A stretch of DNA of 64,000 nucleotides from Gottschalkiaceae bacterium SANA (lineage in GTDB: Bacteria > Bacillota > Clostridia > Tissierellales > GPF-1), in NCBI GenBank assembly GCA_036323355.1, contig AP028876.1, positions 930,001-994,000 on the forward strand. Direction: 5' to 3'. Position numbers and translations under genes: made by a program. Shown one piece after another: positions 8,256-16,769 of this stretch. Positions within the stretch are counted from its first letter, which is position 1. Every line of letters starts with the position of its first letter. Below the pieces are notes generated by a model. It did no database searches. It worked only from the letters and a program-made list of their open reading frames with translations, and was not told where the DNA came from.

Positions 8256-9182
8256 ATGATACGTGTCGAACGATTGGAAAAAAATTTTGGATCGTTTCTT
8301 GCTTTGAACGAGCTGAGTTTTCATGTTTCGAAAGGGTGCATCCACGGTTTTCTTGGACATAATGGTGCAGGCAAAACAACAACACTAAATATCTTGACAG
8401 GATTTTGTCCCTATCTGAAGGGCTCTGTTCAAATCGACGGGATTGAAGTGAAGGGTGCGAAAGATCAGGTGCAAAGAAAAATCGGCTACCTGCCGGAAGC
8501 GCCGCAGTTTTATGAATATATGCAAGCGAAGGAGCTGCTAACGTACTTAGGCAGAATTCAAAAATGGACAAAGCGAGAATCCATTCATCGCGCTGAAGAA
8601 TTGCTTGACTTGGTGGGATTGGAGGATGCAGCAAAGAGAAAAGTGGGGGGATATTCCCGCGGGATGAAACAGCGATTGGGTCTTGCTTGTGCTTTGGTTC
8701 ATGATCCTGAATTGATTTTATTGGATGAGCCGACTTCTGCTTTGGATCCTGAGGGACGCCGCGAGCTTCTAAATTTAATTCAAGAGTTGAAAGCAAGGGG
8801 AAAGACGATCTTGATTTCAACGCATATTCTTTCTGATGTGGAAAGGGTATGCAACAGTGTGACCATGATCAAAGAAGGAAAATGTATTTTGGATTCAGAT
8901 ATCGAGACATTGAAACAGATACAGGGGTCAACCGTTTATCGCATTGAATTTGTCAGAGCAGTCAAGGAAAAGGAACTTCGGCTTTTACGATCCGCTTCAT
9001 TTGTTTCTGAGTTTTCTTGCCAAGAAGCGCTATGTTTCGTTAAAACCCCAAGTGAAGATCCGGCGGTCAGCCTGCTTCTGGCGCAGATCTTAACGAAGTT
9101 GAATCTTCCCTTTCATGCGATTCAGCGCCAGGAGCGAACCCTTGAAGAACTCTATATACGGAGGATGAATGGACATGATTGA
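8256..9182 (+). CDS. ABC transporter ATP-binding protein, YxlF-like
   Basis: A 308-residue ABC ATPase: Walker A GHNGAGKTT (about residues 33-41), signature YSRGMKQRLG, Walker B LILLDEPTSALDPEG, H-loop ISTHILSD. The roughly 90-residue C-terminal extension is usual for ABC-2 exporter ATPases. AAGGAGG sits six bases before the ATG. It corresponds in position and type to YxlF of the sigY operon, with the permease following. Exported substrate unknown. Confidence 0.9.
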   Translation: MIRVERLEKNFGSFLALNELSFHVSKGCIHGFLGHNGAGKTTTLNILTGFCPYLKGSVQIDGIEVKGAKDQVQRKIGYLPEAPQFYEYMQAKELLTYLGRIQKWTKRESIHRAEELLDLVGLEDAAKRKVGGYSRGMKQRLGLACALVHDPELILLDEPTSALDPEGRRELLNLIQELKARGKTILISTHILSDVERVCNSVTMIKEGKCILDSDIETLKQIQGSTVYRIEFVRAVKEKELRLLRSASFVSEFSCQEALCFVKTPSEDPAVSLLLAQILTKLNLPFHAIQRQERTLEELYIRRMNGHD

Positions 9183-9945
9183 GTTGATTTGGAAAGAACA
9201 TTTGGAAGGTGTGCGACGAAAACAATATATTGCAATTGGTATTTTGCTAATTGGATTTGCACTTTTGTCACCAGTGATGATGAAGGCTTTGCCGCTTCTA
9301 TTGGAAGCTCAAATGGGAAATCAAGAATTAGCGGCTGCGATCCCTGTGAATCTGCGGGAATCTATGCGCAGTTTTATTAAGAATATTTACCAAATCGGGA
9401 CTCTTTTGCTTGTGTATTTGGGGGCTAGCCAGGTGGCATACGAACGAAATCAACGTTTGGTCTTTTCCATTCATGCTGGAATTAATATTCAGTCCTTGAT
9501 TCGAGCAAAGGTTTTGGTTTACGGGTTTGTAATTTTTTTGGTAACGACTTTGGCTACGGTTGCATCAGCGGTATATGGAGCTCTTTTGATACCAGGATCA
9601 TGGGAATTTTCACAAGCGATTGGTTTGATCGGACTTGAAGTGAGTGGATATTTATTTTTTGCGTATCTAGTCGGTATGTTGGTTGCTACTTGGATTCGCA
9701 ACAAAATGTTGGCAATGGCTTTGGGCAGCTTGTTTCTGTTTGTATTGGCATGGATGTCCGGGTTCACTACTTTTCAATGGATGCTTCCAACCTACTTGTT
9801 GGCGGAAGCGAATTTGTTGATTGGCTATTGGACGAAACCCCTCTTGGGTTGTTTTTTGATAACAGCTGCATGGAGCGGATTGATTATGGAAGCGGCTGGT
9901 TGGAAATTGAATCGAACCAATATGACACAAGGGGAGGGGTCATGA
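9169..9945 (+). CDS. ABC-2 type transporter permease, YxlG-like
   Basis: A 258-residue protein with an N-terminal cytoplasmic stretch and six predicted membrane helices, the usual shape of ABC-2 permeases (NosY/YxlG group). The start overlaps the ATPase gene by 14 bases. Two start codons are possible (9169 and 9175), four and ten bases after GGAGG; sequence alone does not decide. The stop overlaps the ATG of the hydrolase (ATGA). It should form the transport channel with the preceding ATPase. Confidence 0.85.
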   Translation: MDMIELIWKEHLEGVRRKQYIAIGILLIGFALLSPVMMKALPLLLEAQMGNQELAAAIPVNLRESMRSFIKNIYQIGTLLLVYLGASQVAYERNQRLVFSIHAGINIQSLIRAKVLVYGFVIFLVTTLATVASAVYGALLIPGSWEFSQAIGLIGLEVSGYLFFAYLVGMLVATWIRNKMLAMALGSLFLFVLAWMSGFTTFQWMLPTYLLAEANLLIGYWTKPLLGCFLITAAWSGLIMEAAGWKLNRTNMTQGEGS

Positions 9946-10892
9946 TGAAGTGGGTAAAGAAAATATGGATTCTCATTTTTCTTGTTCTAGCAATTGGCAT
10001 GCAGGGAATGGGCAATTTGGAAATTAAAACATCGGATGGAACGCTTCATGGTACCCTGGCAAAGGCCGAGGGACATCCTGGTGAGGTCATTGTGCTGATT
10101 GCGGGTTCAGGTCCAACAGATCGTAATGGGAACTCTCTCGTACTCTCTGGCCGTATGGATAGCTTTTTGCAGCTGAGTCGTGCCCTAAACAAAGAGGGCT
10201 ATTCAGTATTTCGATATGACAAGCGAACGGCGGGTAAGAGTCGTGATTCCTTTGGCAAAGAGAAAGCAATTTTCGACCAGGAGATCAACTTTGATGATTT
10301 TGTTGAGGATGCTATACTGGTAGTAGAAACAATGCGGGAAATCGGATATAAAAAGGTTCATTTGATCGGGCATTCCCAGGGGGCTTTACTTGCCCTTCGG
10401 GTTGCTCAAACCGGTCTGGTGGATAGCCTCGTTCATTTAAGTGGTCCAGGTGTGCCGATTGATCAGGTTTTCTTGCGTCAGCTGGAGAGTCTGCCGAAAG
10501 ACTTGTACAAAGAAGCGGAACAGGCATTTAAAAAGATGCGAAAGGGTGAAGACATTGGTGTGGTTTCTCAAGAGCTGGAGCCGTATTTTTCGGACCAAAC
10601 CATCCCCTTTTTGTTGAATTGGATGCAGTATGATCCGGTGGAAGAGGCTATATTGGTGGACGTCCCGCTCTACTTTGTTGGCGGAGATGCTGATACCCAG
10701 GTTTTGGGATCGAATTTGAAGATATTTGAAGAAAAAATCCCAGGTGCGCAGAGTAAATTGATTCCGAATATGAATCATGTACTGAAGCGAGTGGAATCGG
10801 AAAGAGAGAATCAGCAGTCTTATCAGGATCCGTCCTATCCTTTGGATCCGATCTTGGTAGAGTCGATCACCGGATTTCTGAATCGCACATGA
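9942..10892 (+). CDS. Secreted or membrane-anchored alpha/beta hydrolase
   Basis: A 316-residue protein that starts with a signal or anchor (MMKWVKKIWILIFLVLAIG), then an alpha/beta hydrolase fold: oxyanion region IAGSGPTDRNGNS, nucleophile elbow GHSQGA, acidic region FVGGDADTQV and catalytic His in PNMNHVLKR. Esterase or peptidase chemistry outside the membrane is likely; the substrate is unknown. ATG 9942 overlaps the permease stop and has GGGGAGGGG upstream. It is inserted between the exporter and the sigma factor, unlike the Bacillus sigY operon. Envelope maintenance is an inference from context. Confidence 0.85.
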   Translation: MMKWVKKIWILIFLVLAIGMQGMGNLEIKTSDGTLHGTLAKAEGHPGEVIVLIAGSGPTDRNGNSLVLSGRMDSFLQLSRALNKEGYSVFRYDKRTAGKSRDSFGKEKAIFDQEINFDDFVEDAILVVETMREIGYKKVHLIGHSQGALLALRVAQTGLVDSLVHLSGPGVPIDQVFLRQLESLPKDLYKEAEQAFKKMRKGEDIGVVSQELEPYFSDQTIPFLLNWMQYDPVEEAILVDVPLYFVGGDADTQVLGSNLKIFEEKIPGAQSKLIPNMNHVLKRVESERENQQSYQDPSYPLDPILVESITGFLNRT

Positions 10893-11443
10893 GAGAGGAG
10901 GGTGAATTGCGCGAAGAAATTTTACTTGAACGGGCAAGGCGCGGTGACGACGCAGCCATGTCTCAATTGATGCGCGACAATTACGCCCTTGTTTACGGAT
11001 ATTTGCATAAGGTGACAAGGGATTCTGAAATTGCAAAGGATGTGACCCAGGAAGCTATGACTCGAGCCTTGGTTTCCATTGAAAAGTTTCGGGGAGAGTC
11101 AAAGTTTTCCAGCTGGTTGATTCAAATTGCCTATCACGCTTATGTGGATGAGCAGCGAAAATGGAAGAATCGAACGGTTCATCGGGAAATTGAACAGGTT
11201 GCCGTGGCTCTAACGGAAGAAGAAGCCATACGTCATGAACAGATTCGTCAGATCCATTCTGCCTTGGCGGAAATACCAGAGCCGGATCGAAGTATTTTTG
11301 TGTTAAAGCATGAGCAGGGATATACATACAAAGAGTTGGCGAATCTCTTTCAGTTGAAAGAGGGCACGATTCGTTCGAAATTGCATTACATCATTAAGAA
11401 AATCCAAAGGAAAGTGAGGGAAACCGATGAAAAGTTGTCATGA
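10889..11443 (+). CDS. ECF RNA polymerase sigma factor, SigY-like
   Basis: A 184-residue sigma-70 family protein with only regions 2 and 4. Region 2 has DVTQEAMTRALVSIEKFRGE and FSSWLIQIAYH; region 4 has IPEPDRSIFVLKHEQGYTYKELA and the recognition helix LKEGTIRSKLHYIIKKIQ. The ATG at 10889 overlaps the hydrolase stop, but a GAGGAGGGTG site lies inside it and points to the TTG at 10907 as an alternative start, six codons later. Next to a zinc-finger anti-sigma gene and downstream of a TGAACC-N15-CGTC promoter, it probably transcribes its own operon. Confidence 0.92.
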   Translation: MREEGELREEILLERARRGDDAAMSQLMRDNYALVYGYLHKVTRDSEIAKDVTQEAMTRALVSIEKFRGESKFSSWLIQIAYHAYVDEQRKWKNRTVHREIEQVAVALTEEEAIRHEQIRQIHSALAEIPEPDRSIFVLKHEQGYTYKELANLFQLKEGTIRSKLHYIIKKIQRKVRETDEKLS

Positions 11444-11834
11444 ATTTGAAATGGAAATCATGGATGCAGCATTTGGGGAAAATACCATGTCTATTGAATG
11501 TCAGGCCCATCTTGCGACCTGTCAAGCGTGTCAAAGTTTCTATAGAAGTCTGTCGGCCTTGCCGGATCCTTTGATTGAAGAATGTGCAGTGGACGAATAT
11601 GTGGTTGGCCAAGCCGTAAAGGCAGCCATGGAAATTCAAAAAAAGAAAAATGAGTTCGAGCGAAGGATTTTTCTGATTGCAAGTCTTGCTATAATGGGTT
11701 TTTGCCTTGCGCTTGCCCATAACGGATTTGGACTGCTCCTTAGAAATCTCTATCTGGTAATCTATATGATTGGCCCTTTGGCATTGCCAATCATCATTTG
11801 GAAACGACAGATGGGAGGGCATGAACATGCGTGA
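11427..11834 (+). CDS. Membrane anti-sigma factor with zinc-finger (ZAS-like) motif
   Basis: A 135-residue protein. The N-terminal domain has HLATCQAC (residues about 29-36), the H-x3-C-x2-C part of zinc anti-sigma domains, preceded by C and H residues near the start. Two hydrophobic helices follow (about residues 75-95 and 103-122), so it would hold the sigma factor at the membrane. It overlaps the end of the sigma gene by 17 bases, typical of a sigma/anti-sigma pair. The assignment rests on motif plus position. Confidence 0.82.
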   Translation: MKSCHEFEMEIMDAAFGENTMSIECQAHLATCQACQSFYRSLSALPDPLIEECAVDEYVVGQAVKAAMEIQKKKNEFERRIFLIASLAIMGFCLALAHNGFGLLLRNLYLVIYMIGPLALPIIIWKRQMGGHEHA

Positions 11835-12111
11835 TTTATTTTTAGGAGACCAGCCATATGGCTGGTTTGCAGTTATAGGGATTGCCTTGGTGATTCAGGC
11901 AAATTGGGTTTTTCATGATGCGGAAAAACGGGGAGAAAACAAGTGGTTATGGGGTGGCTTTGCTTTGCTGAATATCCCGTCCAATTTATTGATCTATCTC
12001 TTGGTAACAAGGCGTTTGGGCAAGCGGCATGCCTGTTTGAAATGTGGTACGAAGATTTTAAATCAGCACCATTACTGCCCTGTTTGTGGGGAGGAACAAA
12101 AAGAAGCGTGA
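11827..12111 (+). CDS. Small PLDc_N-like membrane protein with C-terminal zinc ribbon
   Basis: A 94-residue protein. Two membrane helices (about residues 10-27 and 43-62) resemble the PLDc_N domain of the first gene in this operon; the tail has a zinc ribbon CLKCG ... CPVCG. ATG 11827 is seven bases after GGGAGGG and overlaps the anti-sigma stop by eight bases. It may help modulate sigma activity like YxlD/YxlE, which is inference. Last gene of the operon, with a strong terminator overlapping its stop codon. Confidence 0.75.
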   Translation: MRDLFLGDQPYGWFAVIGIALVIQANWVFHDAEKRGENKWLWGGFALLNIPSNLLIYLLVTRRLGKRHACLKCGTKILNQHHYCPVCGEEQKEA

Positions 12112-12130
12112 GGAAGGCGCTTCTTTTTTT
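12101..12130 (+). terminator. Terminator of the sigY-like operon
   Basis: Eight-pair stem AAGAAGCG / CGCTTCTT with a nine-base loop and a run of T. Confidence 0.75.
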
Positions 12131-12175
12131 AATGGGAGTGTGGTAGATTGAATAAAGAGAGAAAGTGAGGGGAAA

Positions 12176-14629
12176 ATGGAATATAATACAGATCAAAAAA
12201 GAGCAATTCAAACGATCGCAGATCCCTTGCTGGTTTTGGCTCCGGCGGGCAGTGGAAAGACGGCAGTTTTGGTCGCACGGGTGGAGCAGGCAATCAATGC
12301 AGGAATTCCTGCGACTGAGATTCTTTGCGTCACCTTCACCAATAAGGCGGCCAATGAGATGAAAAATCGAATGAGTGGTAGAGATACTCGTGGCGTGACT
12401 GTCAAGACCTTTCATGGGCTATGCGTGCAGATTTTGCGTCAAGAGATTCACCGATTGGGCCATGCATCGGAATTTGGAATTTTAGATGAAGAGGATGTAA
12501 AAGAGATCGCCATGGAGATTCTTCGCGCTGAGGAATTTAAGACATGCAAATGGTCTAAGAGGACCATCTATTTTTTGATTGAACAGATGAAAAAGAAGGC
12601 ATTAGAACCGGATTTGCCCTGGCCGGATGGGATTAATCCCGAGCTTGGTGCAAAATTTATTCAAATTTATAATGAAAGGATTTTTGATCAGCGAAGTTTG
12701 GATTTCACCGATTTGATGGTGATGACCCATCGGATTTTCCGCCAATTTCCTGAGGCGGTTTCAACTTGGCAGAAACGATTCACCTGGATTCAAGTGGACG
12801 AGGTGCAGGATACAGCCTTGCAGGAGTATGAGATTCTGAAAGCCTTGGCTGCACCAGAGGATCGCCTTGCATTATTTGGCGATTTTGATCAAACCATCTA
12901 TAGTTTTCGAGGGTCTAAGCCAGCTGTTTTGTTGGATCGGTTTCGAAATGATTTTCAGCCGATTGAGGAGATTCACTTTGTCCAAAATTACCGATCGACT
13001 GAGGCCATTCTTCAAGCCTCTCAAGGTGTGATTGCAAAGTTGGAAAACCGAGAGATGCAAGAAATGAAAGGGATGCTTGGCGAAGATGGAGCACCGGTGT
13101 TTGTAGGTTCTTTTGAAAACAAAGAAGCGGAGTATCGATATCTTGCACAGAGTATATTGGCTTTACATAAGAAATACGGGATTCACTATCGGAATTTTGG
13201 CGTTTTGGCGCGAACCAATTGGGTGTGCAAAGAGATCTCTCAGGTCTTTAATCAAGCGGAAATCCCCCATTACACCATCGAAGAATTTAAATTTTTTAGG
13301 CGCGCCGAAGTAAAAGATGCCTTGGCATGGCTGCAACTTGTCGTCAATCCTTGGGATCTTTCTGCTTTTAAGCGATTGGCAAAGAAAGACATTGCAGGGG
13401 TCGGCGAAGCACGGATGCAGCAGGTACTCCGTTTGGAATCGAAGATCGGTCTTCGATTGACGGATTTTGCAGATGAATCAACAATTGAAAATCATGATCC
13501 CTATGGTGCCTTGCGTGAGGCCTTGTCGCAGGGAAAGTTGATCATTTTTGATGTGGAAGCAACAGGATTGGATACGGCCCGGGATGAAATTCTGGAATTG
13601 GCGGGAATGAAGGTCGATGCCTTTGGAGCCATCAGTACCTTTCACCGGTATTTGCGCCCAAGCCGGCCTGTGGGGGCTAGCGAAGAGGTCCATGGTCTAT
13701 CGGATGCCTTTTTAATGGAAGTGGGCGAGGAGCCGCGTGAGGTGATTCAGGACTTCATGGACTTTTCGAAGGGATGTATCTGGATGGGGCACAATGTGGG
13801 CTATGACCGTGCCATTGTAGAGAGTCATGTAGAGCGATTTAAGATAACAAATACGCTGCCCTATGCATATGACACCCTAGATATGAGCCGGCGATTCTTT
13901 CCGAACTTGGGGCGCTATACCTTAAGCAATCTATACGAGGTGTTTGATATTCAAGTAAAACCGACGCATCGAGCGATTGATGATGTAGGGGCAACGGTGG
14001 AATTGTTTCGTCATCTATGGGAGGCTGTGGATCAGTATCGCTTGCTCCGTGTTGATGCAGTGGATCAAATGGGCCATCTTTTTGAAAAATTTGCTCGACA
14101 AATGACAGAGTTTCGTGCGGATGCACGAAAATTACGGCCGGCCTTGCTTTTCGAGAAGATTCTTGAAGAAACGGGAGTTCGAGACCGATGGATCCGGAGA
14201 CCGGATGGGAAACGGCGGGAAGAAAACCTACTGGAATTATTGAGGTGGATGCAAGCGTTTGACGATGAAGAATTATCGCCAATGGATGCCCTCCGTGAGT
14301 TGATGGTCATTGCCGCCCTAGGGAATGAGACGGACCGGTATCGCACGAGCGAAGACCGGGTTGCTGTGATGACTGTACATCAGGCAAAAGGCTTGGAGTT
14401 TGATACGGTTTTTCTAGCGGGAGCCAGGGAAGGTATTTTTCCGAGTGCGAGAAGCATGGACCCCGCTGCAATTGATGAAGAAAGGCGGTTGTTTTTTGTC
14501 GCTATGACCCGGGCAAAAAAAAGACTGGCGATTACGTCTCATCGGGTAGACAATCGGGGACAGTTTTCCCATGAAAGTCGAATGATTGGCGATATTCCAC
14601 AAAAGTGGATTCGACGCTATCAAAAATAG
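12176..14629 (+). CDS. UvrD/Rep-type helicase with embedded DEDDh 3'-5' exonuclease domain
   Basis: An 817-residue protein. SF1 helicase motifs flank the ends: Walker A APAGSGKT (near residue 22), TFTNKAANEMK, DEVQD (near 208), GDFDQTIYSFRG, NYRST, then VHQAKGLEFD (near 735) and FVAMTRAKKRL. Between them, at about residues 450-620, lies a complete DnaQ-like exonuclease: FDVEATG, GHNVGYD, HRAIDD, giving all DEDDh residues. The helicase would unwind DNA with 3'-5' polarity and the exonuclease could digest or trim the strand. The insert sits where domain 2B/2A sequence is expected. Single gene; no RecB-type partner nearby. Confidence 0.92.
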   Translation: MEYNTDQKRAIQTIADPLLVLAPAGSGKTAVLVARVEQAINAGIPATEILCVTFTNKAANEMKNRMSGRDTRGVTVKTFHGLCVQILRQEIHRLGHASEFGILDEEDVKEIAMEILRAEEFKTCKWSKRTIYFLIEQMKKKALEPDLPWPDGINPELGAKFIQIYNERIFDQRSLDFTDLMVMTHRIFRQFPEAVSTWQKRFTWIQVDEVQDTALQEYEILKALAAPEDRLALFGDFDQTIYSFRGSKPAVLLDRFRNDFQPIEEIHFVQNYRSTEAILQASQGVIAKLENREMQEMKGMLGEDGAPVFVGSFENKEAEYRYLAQSILALHKKYGIHYRNFGVLARTNWVCKEISQVFNQAEIPHYTIEEFKFFRRAEVKDALAWLQLVVNPWDLSAFKRLAKKDIAGVGEARMQQVLRLESKIGLRLTDFADESTIENHDPYGALREALSQGKLIIFDVEATGLDTARDEILELAGMKVDAFGAISTFHRYLRPSRPVGASEEVHGLSDAFLMEVGEEPREVIQDFMDFSKGCIWMGHNVGYDRAIVESHVERFKITNTLPYAYDTLDMSRRFFPNLGRYTLSNLYEVFDIQVKPTHRAIDDVGATVELFRHLWEAVDQYRLLRVDAVDQMGHLFEKFARQMTEFRADARKLRPALLFEKILEETGVRDRWIRRPDGKRREENLLELLRWMQAFDDEELSPMDALRELMVIAALGNETDRYRTSEDRVAVMTVHQAKGLEFDTVFLAGAREGIFPSARSMDPAAIDEERRLFFVAMTRAKKRLAITSHRVDNRGQFSHESRMIGDIPQKWIRRYQK

Positions 14630-14651
14630 GCCAGAAGAAGACTGAAAATAG

Positions 14652-14684
14652 AACAGGTAGAATCCAATGGATTCTACCTGTTTT
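14652..14684. terminator. Bidirectional terminator between helicase and fbp
   Basis: Perfect 14-pair stem AACAGGTAGAATCC / GGATTCTACCTGTT with loop AAT and T run on the plus side. It also covers the stop codon of the minus-strand fbp gene. Confidence 0.8.
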
Positions 14685-16656
14685 TGATTTTCTCTTTTAC
14701 AATACCTTTGCGGTAAGCGGCTACCAACATTTCTAGGTTGTTAATTTGACGGCGCAAATCTCGTCCGATATCGGTATCTTTGACTCGCTTTCGTTCCACT
14801 GTTTTTTCAATTACCCGAACTGTAGATCGTATGTCATGGCCTTCTTGAATGGCTTTCTCAATCGATTCGAAGGGTTCGTGGGCCGCTAATTGCAAACCGT
14901 AGGAATTGTAAATTAGGGTGTAACCGGCAATCCCGGTGGTCTTTCGATAGGATTTTGAAAAACCGCCATCAATAACCAAGAGACGTCCTTTCGCTCGAAT
15001 AGGGCTTTCTCCCTTTAAAATTTGAACCGGTACATGACCATTGATAATATGTCCTTCACCGGGATCTAAATCAAATTCTTGAAGAATTTTCATTGCATTT
15101 TCTTCTTGGTTGACCAATTGAAAATACGGGGTGAAGATTTCTTGATGTGCTTGAGCTTGATCGATTAAATATCGTTCAAAGGTAGCCATTTTATTCTTCC
15201 CAAAAATTGGAGAGTAGCGATGACACCACAAAAACCAAAGAAAATCAGTATCTACATGATTGCGGCGATTGTCAAAATACGCTTCTCGTGCCAGGCGATC
15301 GAATAAGTCCATCAATGACTTGCCAGAATAGATTTCTCCTTCATAGGTAAAACTTTGAAAGGAACCCGTCTCGTCCATGGGTATGGAAGCATGGTACAAG
15401 AGATTTCCATTATAGGATTGATAGAGACTCCCTTTTGCGTAAAGAAATTCAATGTGGCGTTGCAGTTTTTCACTTTTTTTAAAGGAACGACGCAGCTTCT
15501 CGATGACTTGTCTTTCTGCTTTGGTCAGTTCGTCTGGATTTTCTTTATTTAAAGTGGGAAAGAGGCAATCATTTAATGGATAAGACTCGCCTTCAATCAT
15601 AATTGTTTTTGATTCGAAGTCAACGGATCGAAGCAATTGCCGATCCTTCATTTCATATTCAGGATGTCGATCGATCAGTTCATCTTCTAGTTTGAATTGG
15701 ATCACGGTAATTGCTTTGTGCATTTTCGACAAAAGAATTCGATCGGAATCGGACATATAACTGGTTTCCGCTATCTTCGGTAGAAATTGCTTGCAGGGAT
15801 CATCCTTATAGGTCTCCATGGCGAAGGTTGCCAAGGGGAGAAGGTTGATGCCATACCCATCTTCCAGAATAGACATATTGGCATAGCGCAGGCAGTTGCG
15901 AATGGCGTTAGACATACAAGCGGCATTTCCTGCTGCTGCACCCATCCAAAGAATGTCGTGGTTGCCCCATTGAATATCCAGGGAATGATACTCCATCAAT
16001 AAGTCCATGGCGAGGTGGGCTTCCGGACCCCGGTCATAGATATCGCCGACAATATGTAAGTGATCAATAGTCAATCGTTGAATCACCTTGGCTAAGGCAA
16101 TAATGAAGCTGTCTGATCGGTCTAAATCGACAATGGTGTCGATGATTTTGTTGTAGTATTCTTTTTTGTTGAATCGCTCTTCGTCTTCGTGAAGAAGTTC
16201 TTCCAAGACATAGGCAAAGTCTTTTGGGAGGGTTTTTCTCACCTTGGACCGTGTGTATTTAGAGGAGGCGACTCTGCAAATTTGCACCAATCGATAGATG
16301 GTGATTCGATACCAGTCTTCCATACGATCTGTGGTATGTCGAATGACGCTCAATCGTTCTTCTGGATAGTAAATTAAGGTTGCTAATTCCTTGATATCCG
16401 CTGAAGAGAGGGTTTTACCGAAAACATCGGTGATTTTACGTTTGATCACTCCGGAGCCGTTTCGAAGCACGTGGTTTAGGGCTCGAAATTCTCCATGAAT
16501 ATCAGTAAGAAAGTGCTCAGTTCCCTTGGGAAGATTTAGAATTGCTCGTAAATTGATGACTTCTGAGGAGGCAGTTGCGACATTTGGGAAGCGTTGTGAC
16601 AACAATTCCAGGTATTCGTTATGTTGCTTTAATTCCTTTGAATGATAGGTACGCAT
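14674..16656 (-). CDS. fbp: Fructose-1,6-bisphosphatase, class III
   Basis: A 660-residue protein, the length of the Bacillus-type class III enzyme. It belongs to the calcineurin-like metallophosphatases: TDIHGEF (near residue 55), VGDIYDRGPEAH, QWGNHDILWMG and INGHVPVQ near the C-terminus. It hydrolyses fructose-1,6-bisphosphate to fructose-6-phosphate in gluconeogenesis. ATG 16656 has AAGGAGA upstream; an in-frame ATG at 16680 has none. It has its own promoter and terminator. Confidence 0.96.
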   Translation of the reverse strand: MRTYHSKELKQHNEYLELLSQRFPNVATASSEVINLRAILNLPKGTEHFLTDIHGEFRALNHVLRNGSGVIKRKITDVFGKTLSSADIKELATLIYYPEERLSVIRHTTDRMEDWYRITIYRLVQICRVASSKYTRSKVRKTLPKDFAYVLEELLHEDEERFNKKEYYNKIIDTIVDLDRSDSFIIALAKVIQRLTIDHLHIVGDIYDRGPEAHLAMDLLMEYHSLDIQWGNHDILWMGAAAGNAACMSNAIRNCLRYANMSILEDGYGINLLPLATFAMETYKDDPCKQFLPKIAETSYMSDSDRILLSKMHKAITVIQFKLEDELIDRHPEYEMKDRQLLRSVDFESKTIMIEGESYPLNDCLFPTLNKENPDELTKAERQVIEKLRRSFKKSEKLQRHIEFLYAKGSLYQSYNGNLLYHASIPMDETGSFQSFTYEGEIYSGKSLMDLFDRLAREAYFDNRRNHVDTDFLWFLWCHRYSPIFGKNKMATFERYLIDQAQAHQEIFTPYFQLVNQEENAMKILQEFDLDPGEGHIINGHVPVQILKGESPIRAKGRLLVIDGGFSKSYRKTTGIAGYTLIYNSYGLQLAAHEPFESIEKAIQEGHDIRSTVRVIEKTVERKRVKDTDIGRDLRRQINNLEMLVAAYRKGIVKEKIKNR

Positions 16657-16684
16657 CAAATTCTCCTTTCGAAATTTCAATGTA

Positions 16685-16713
16685 ATCGTACCGGAATTTA
16701 CTTATAAATGCAA
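16685..16713 (-). promoter_or_regulatory. Sigma-A-like promoter for fbp
   Basis: Minus strand TTGCAT (16713-16708), 17-base spacer, TACGAT (16690-16685), about 30 bases before the start codon. The -35 box touches the neighbouring terminator palindrome. Confidence 0.6.
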
Positions 16714-16746
16714 CAAAAAAAGCAGAAATTTCTGCTTTTTTTGTTG
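16711..16746. terminator. 36-bp perfect palindrome, terminator of hcp side
   Basis: Stem core AGCAGAAA / TTTCTGCT flanked by A and T tracts and CAACA/TGTTG ends; all 36 bases are self-complementary. T tracts on both strands. It lies beyond the hcp stop codon (minus strand). Confidence 0.75.
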
Positions 16747-16769
16747 TTTTGTCTATTTCTTTAATTTTA

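Noticed and set aside
9690-9941. Longer N-terminus for the alpha/beta hydrolase
   Set aside because: It would lie inside the permease gene in another frame; ATG 9942 has a strong binding site and is followed by a signal peptide.
16711-16746. 36-bp palindrome as a regulatory site or insertion end
   Set aside because: A/T tracts on both sides and its place after the hcp stop fit an ordinary bidirectional terminator.
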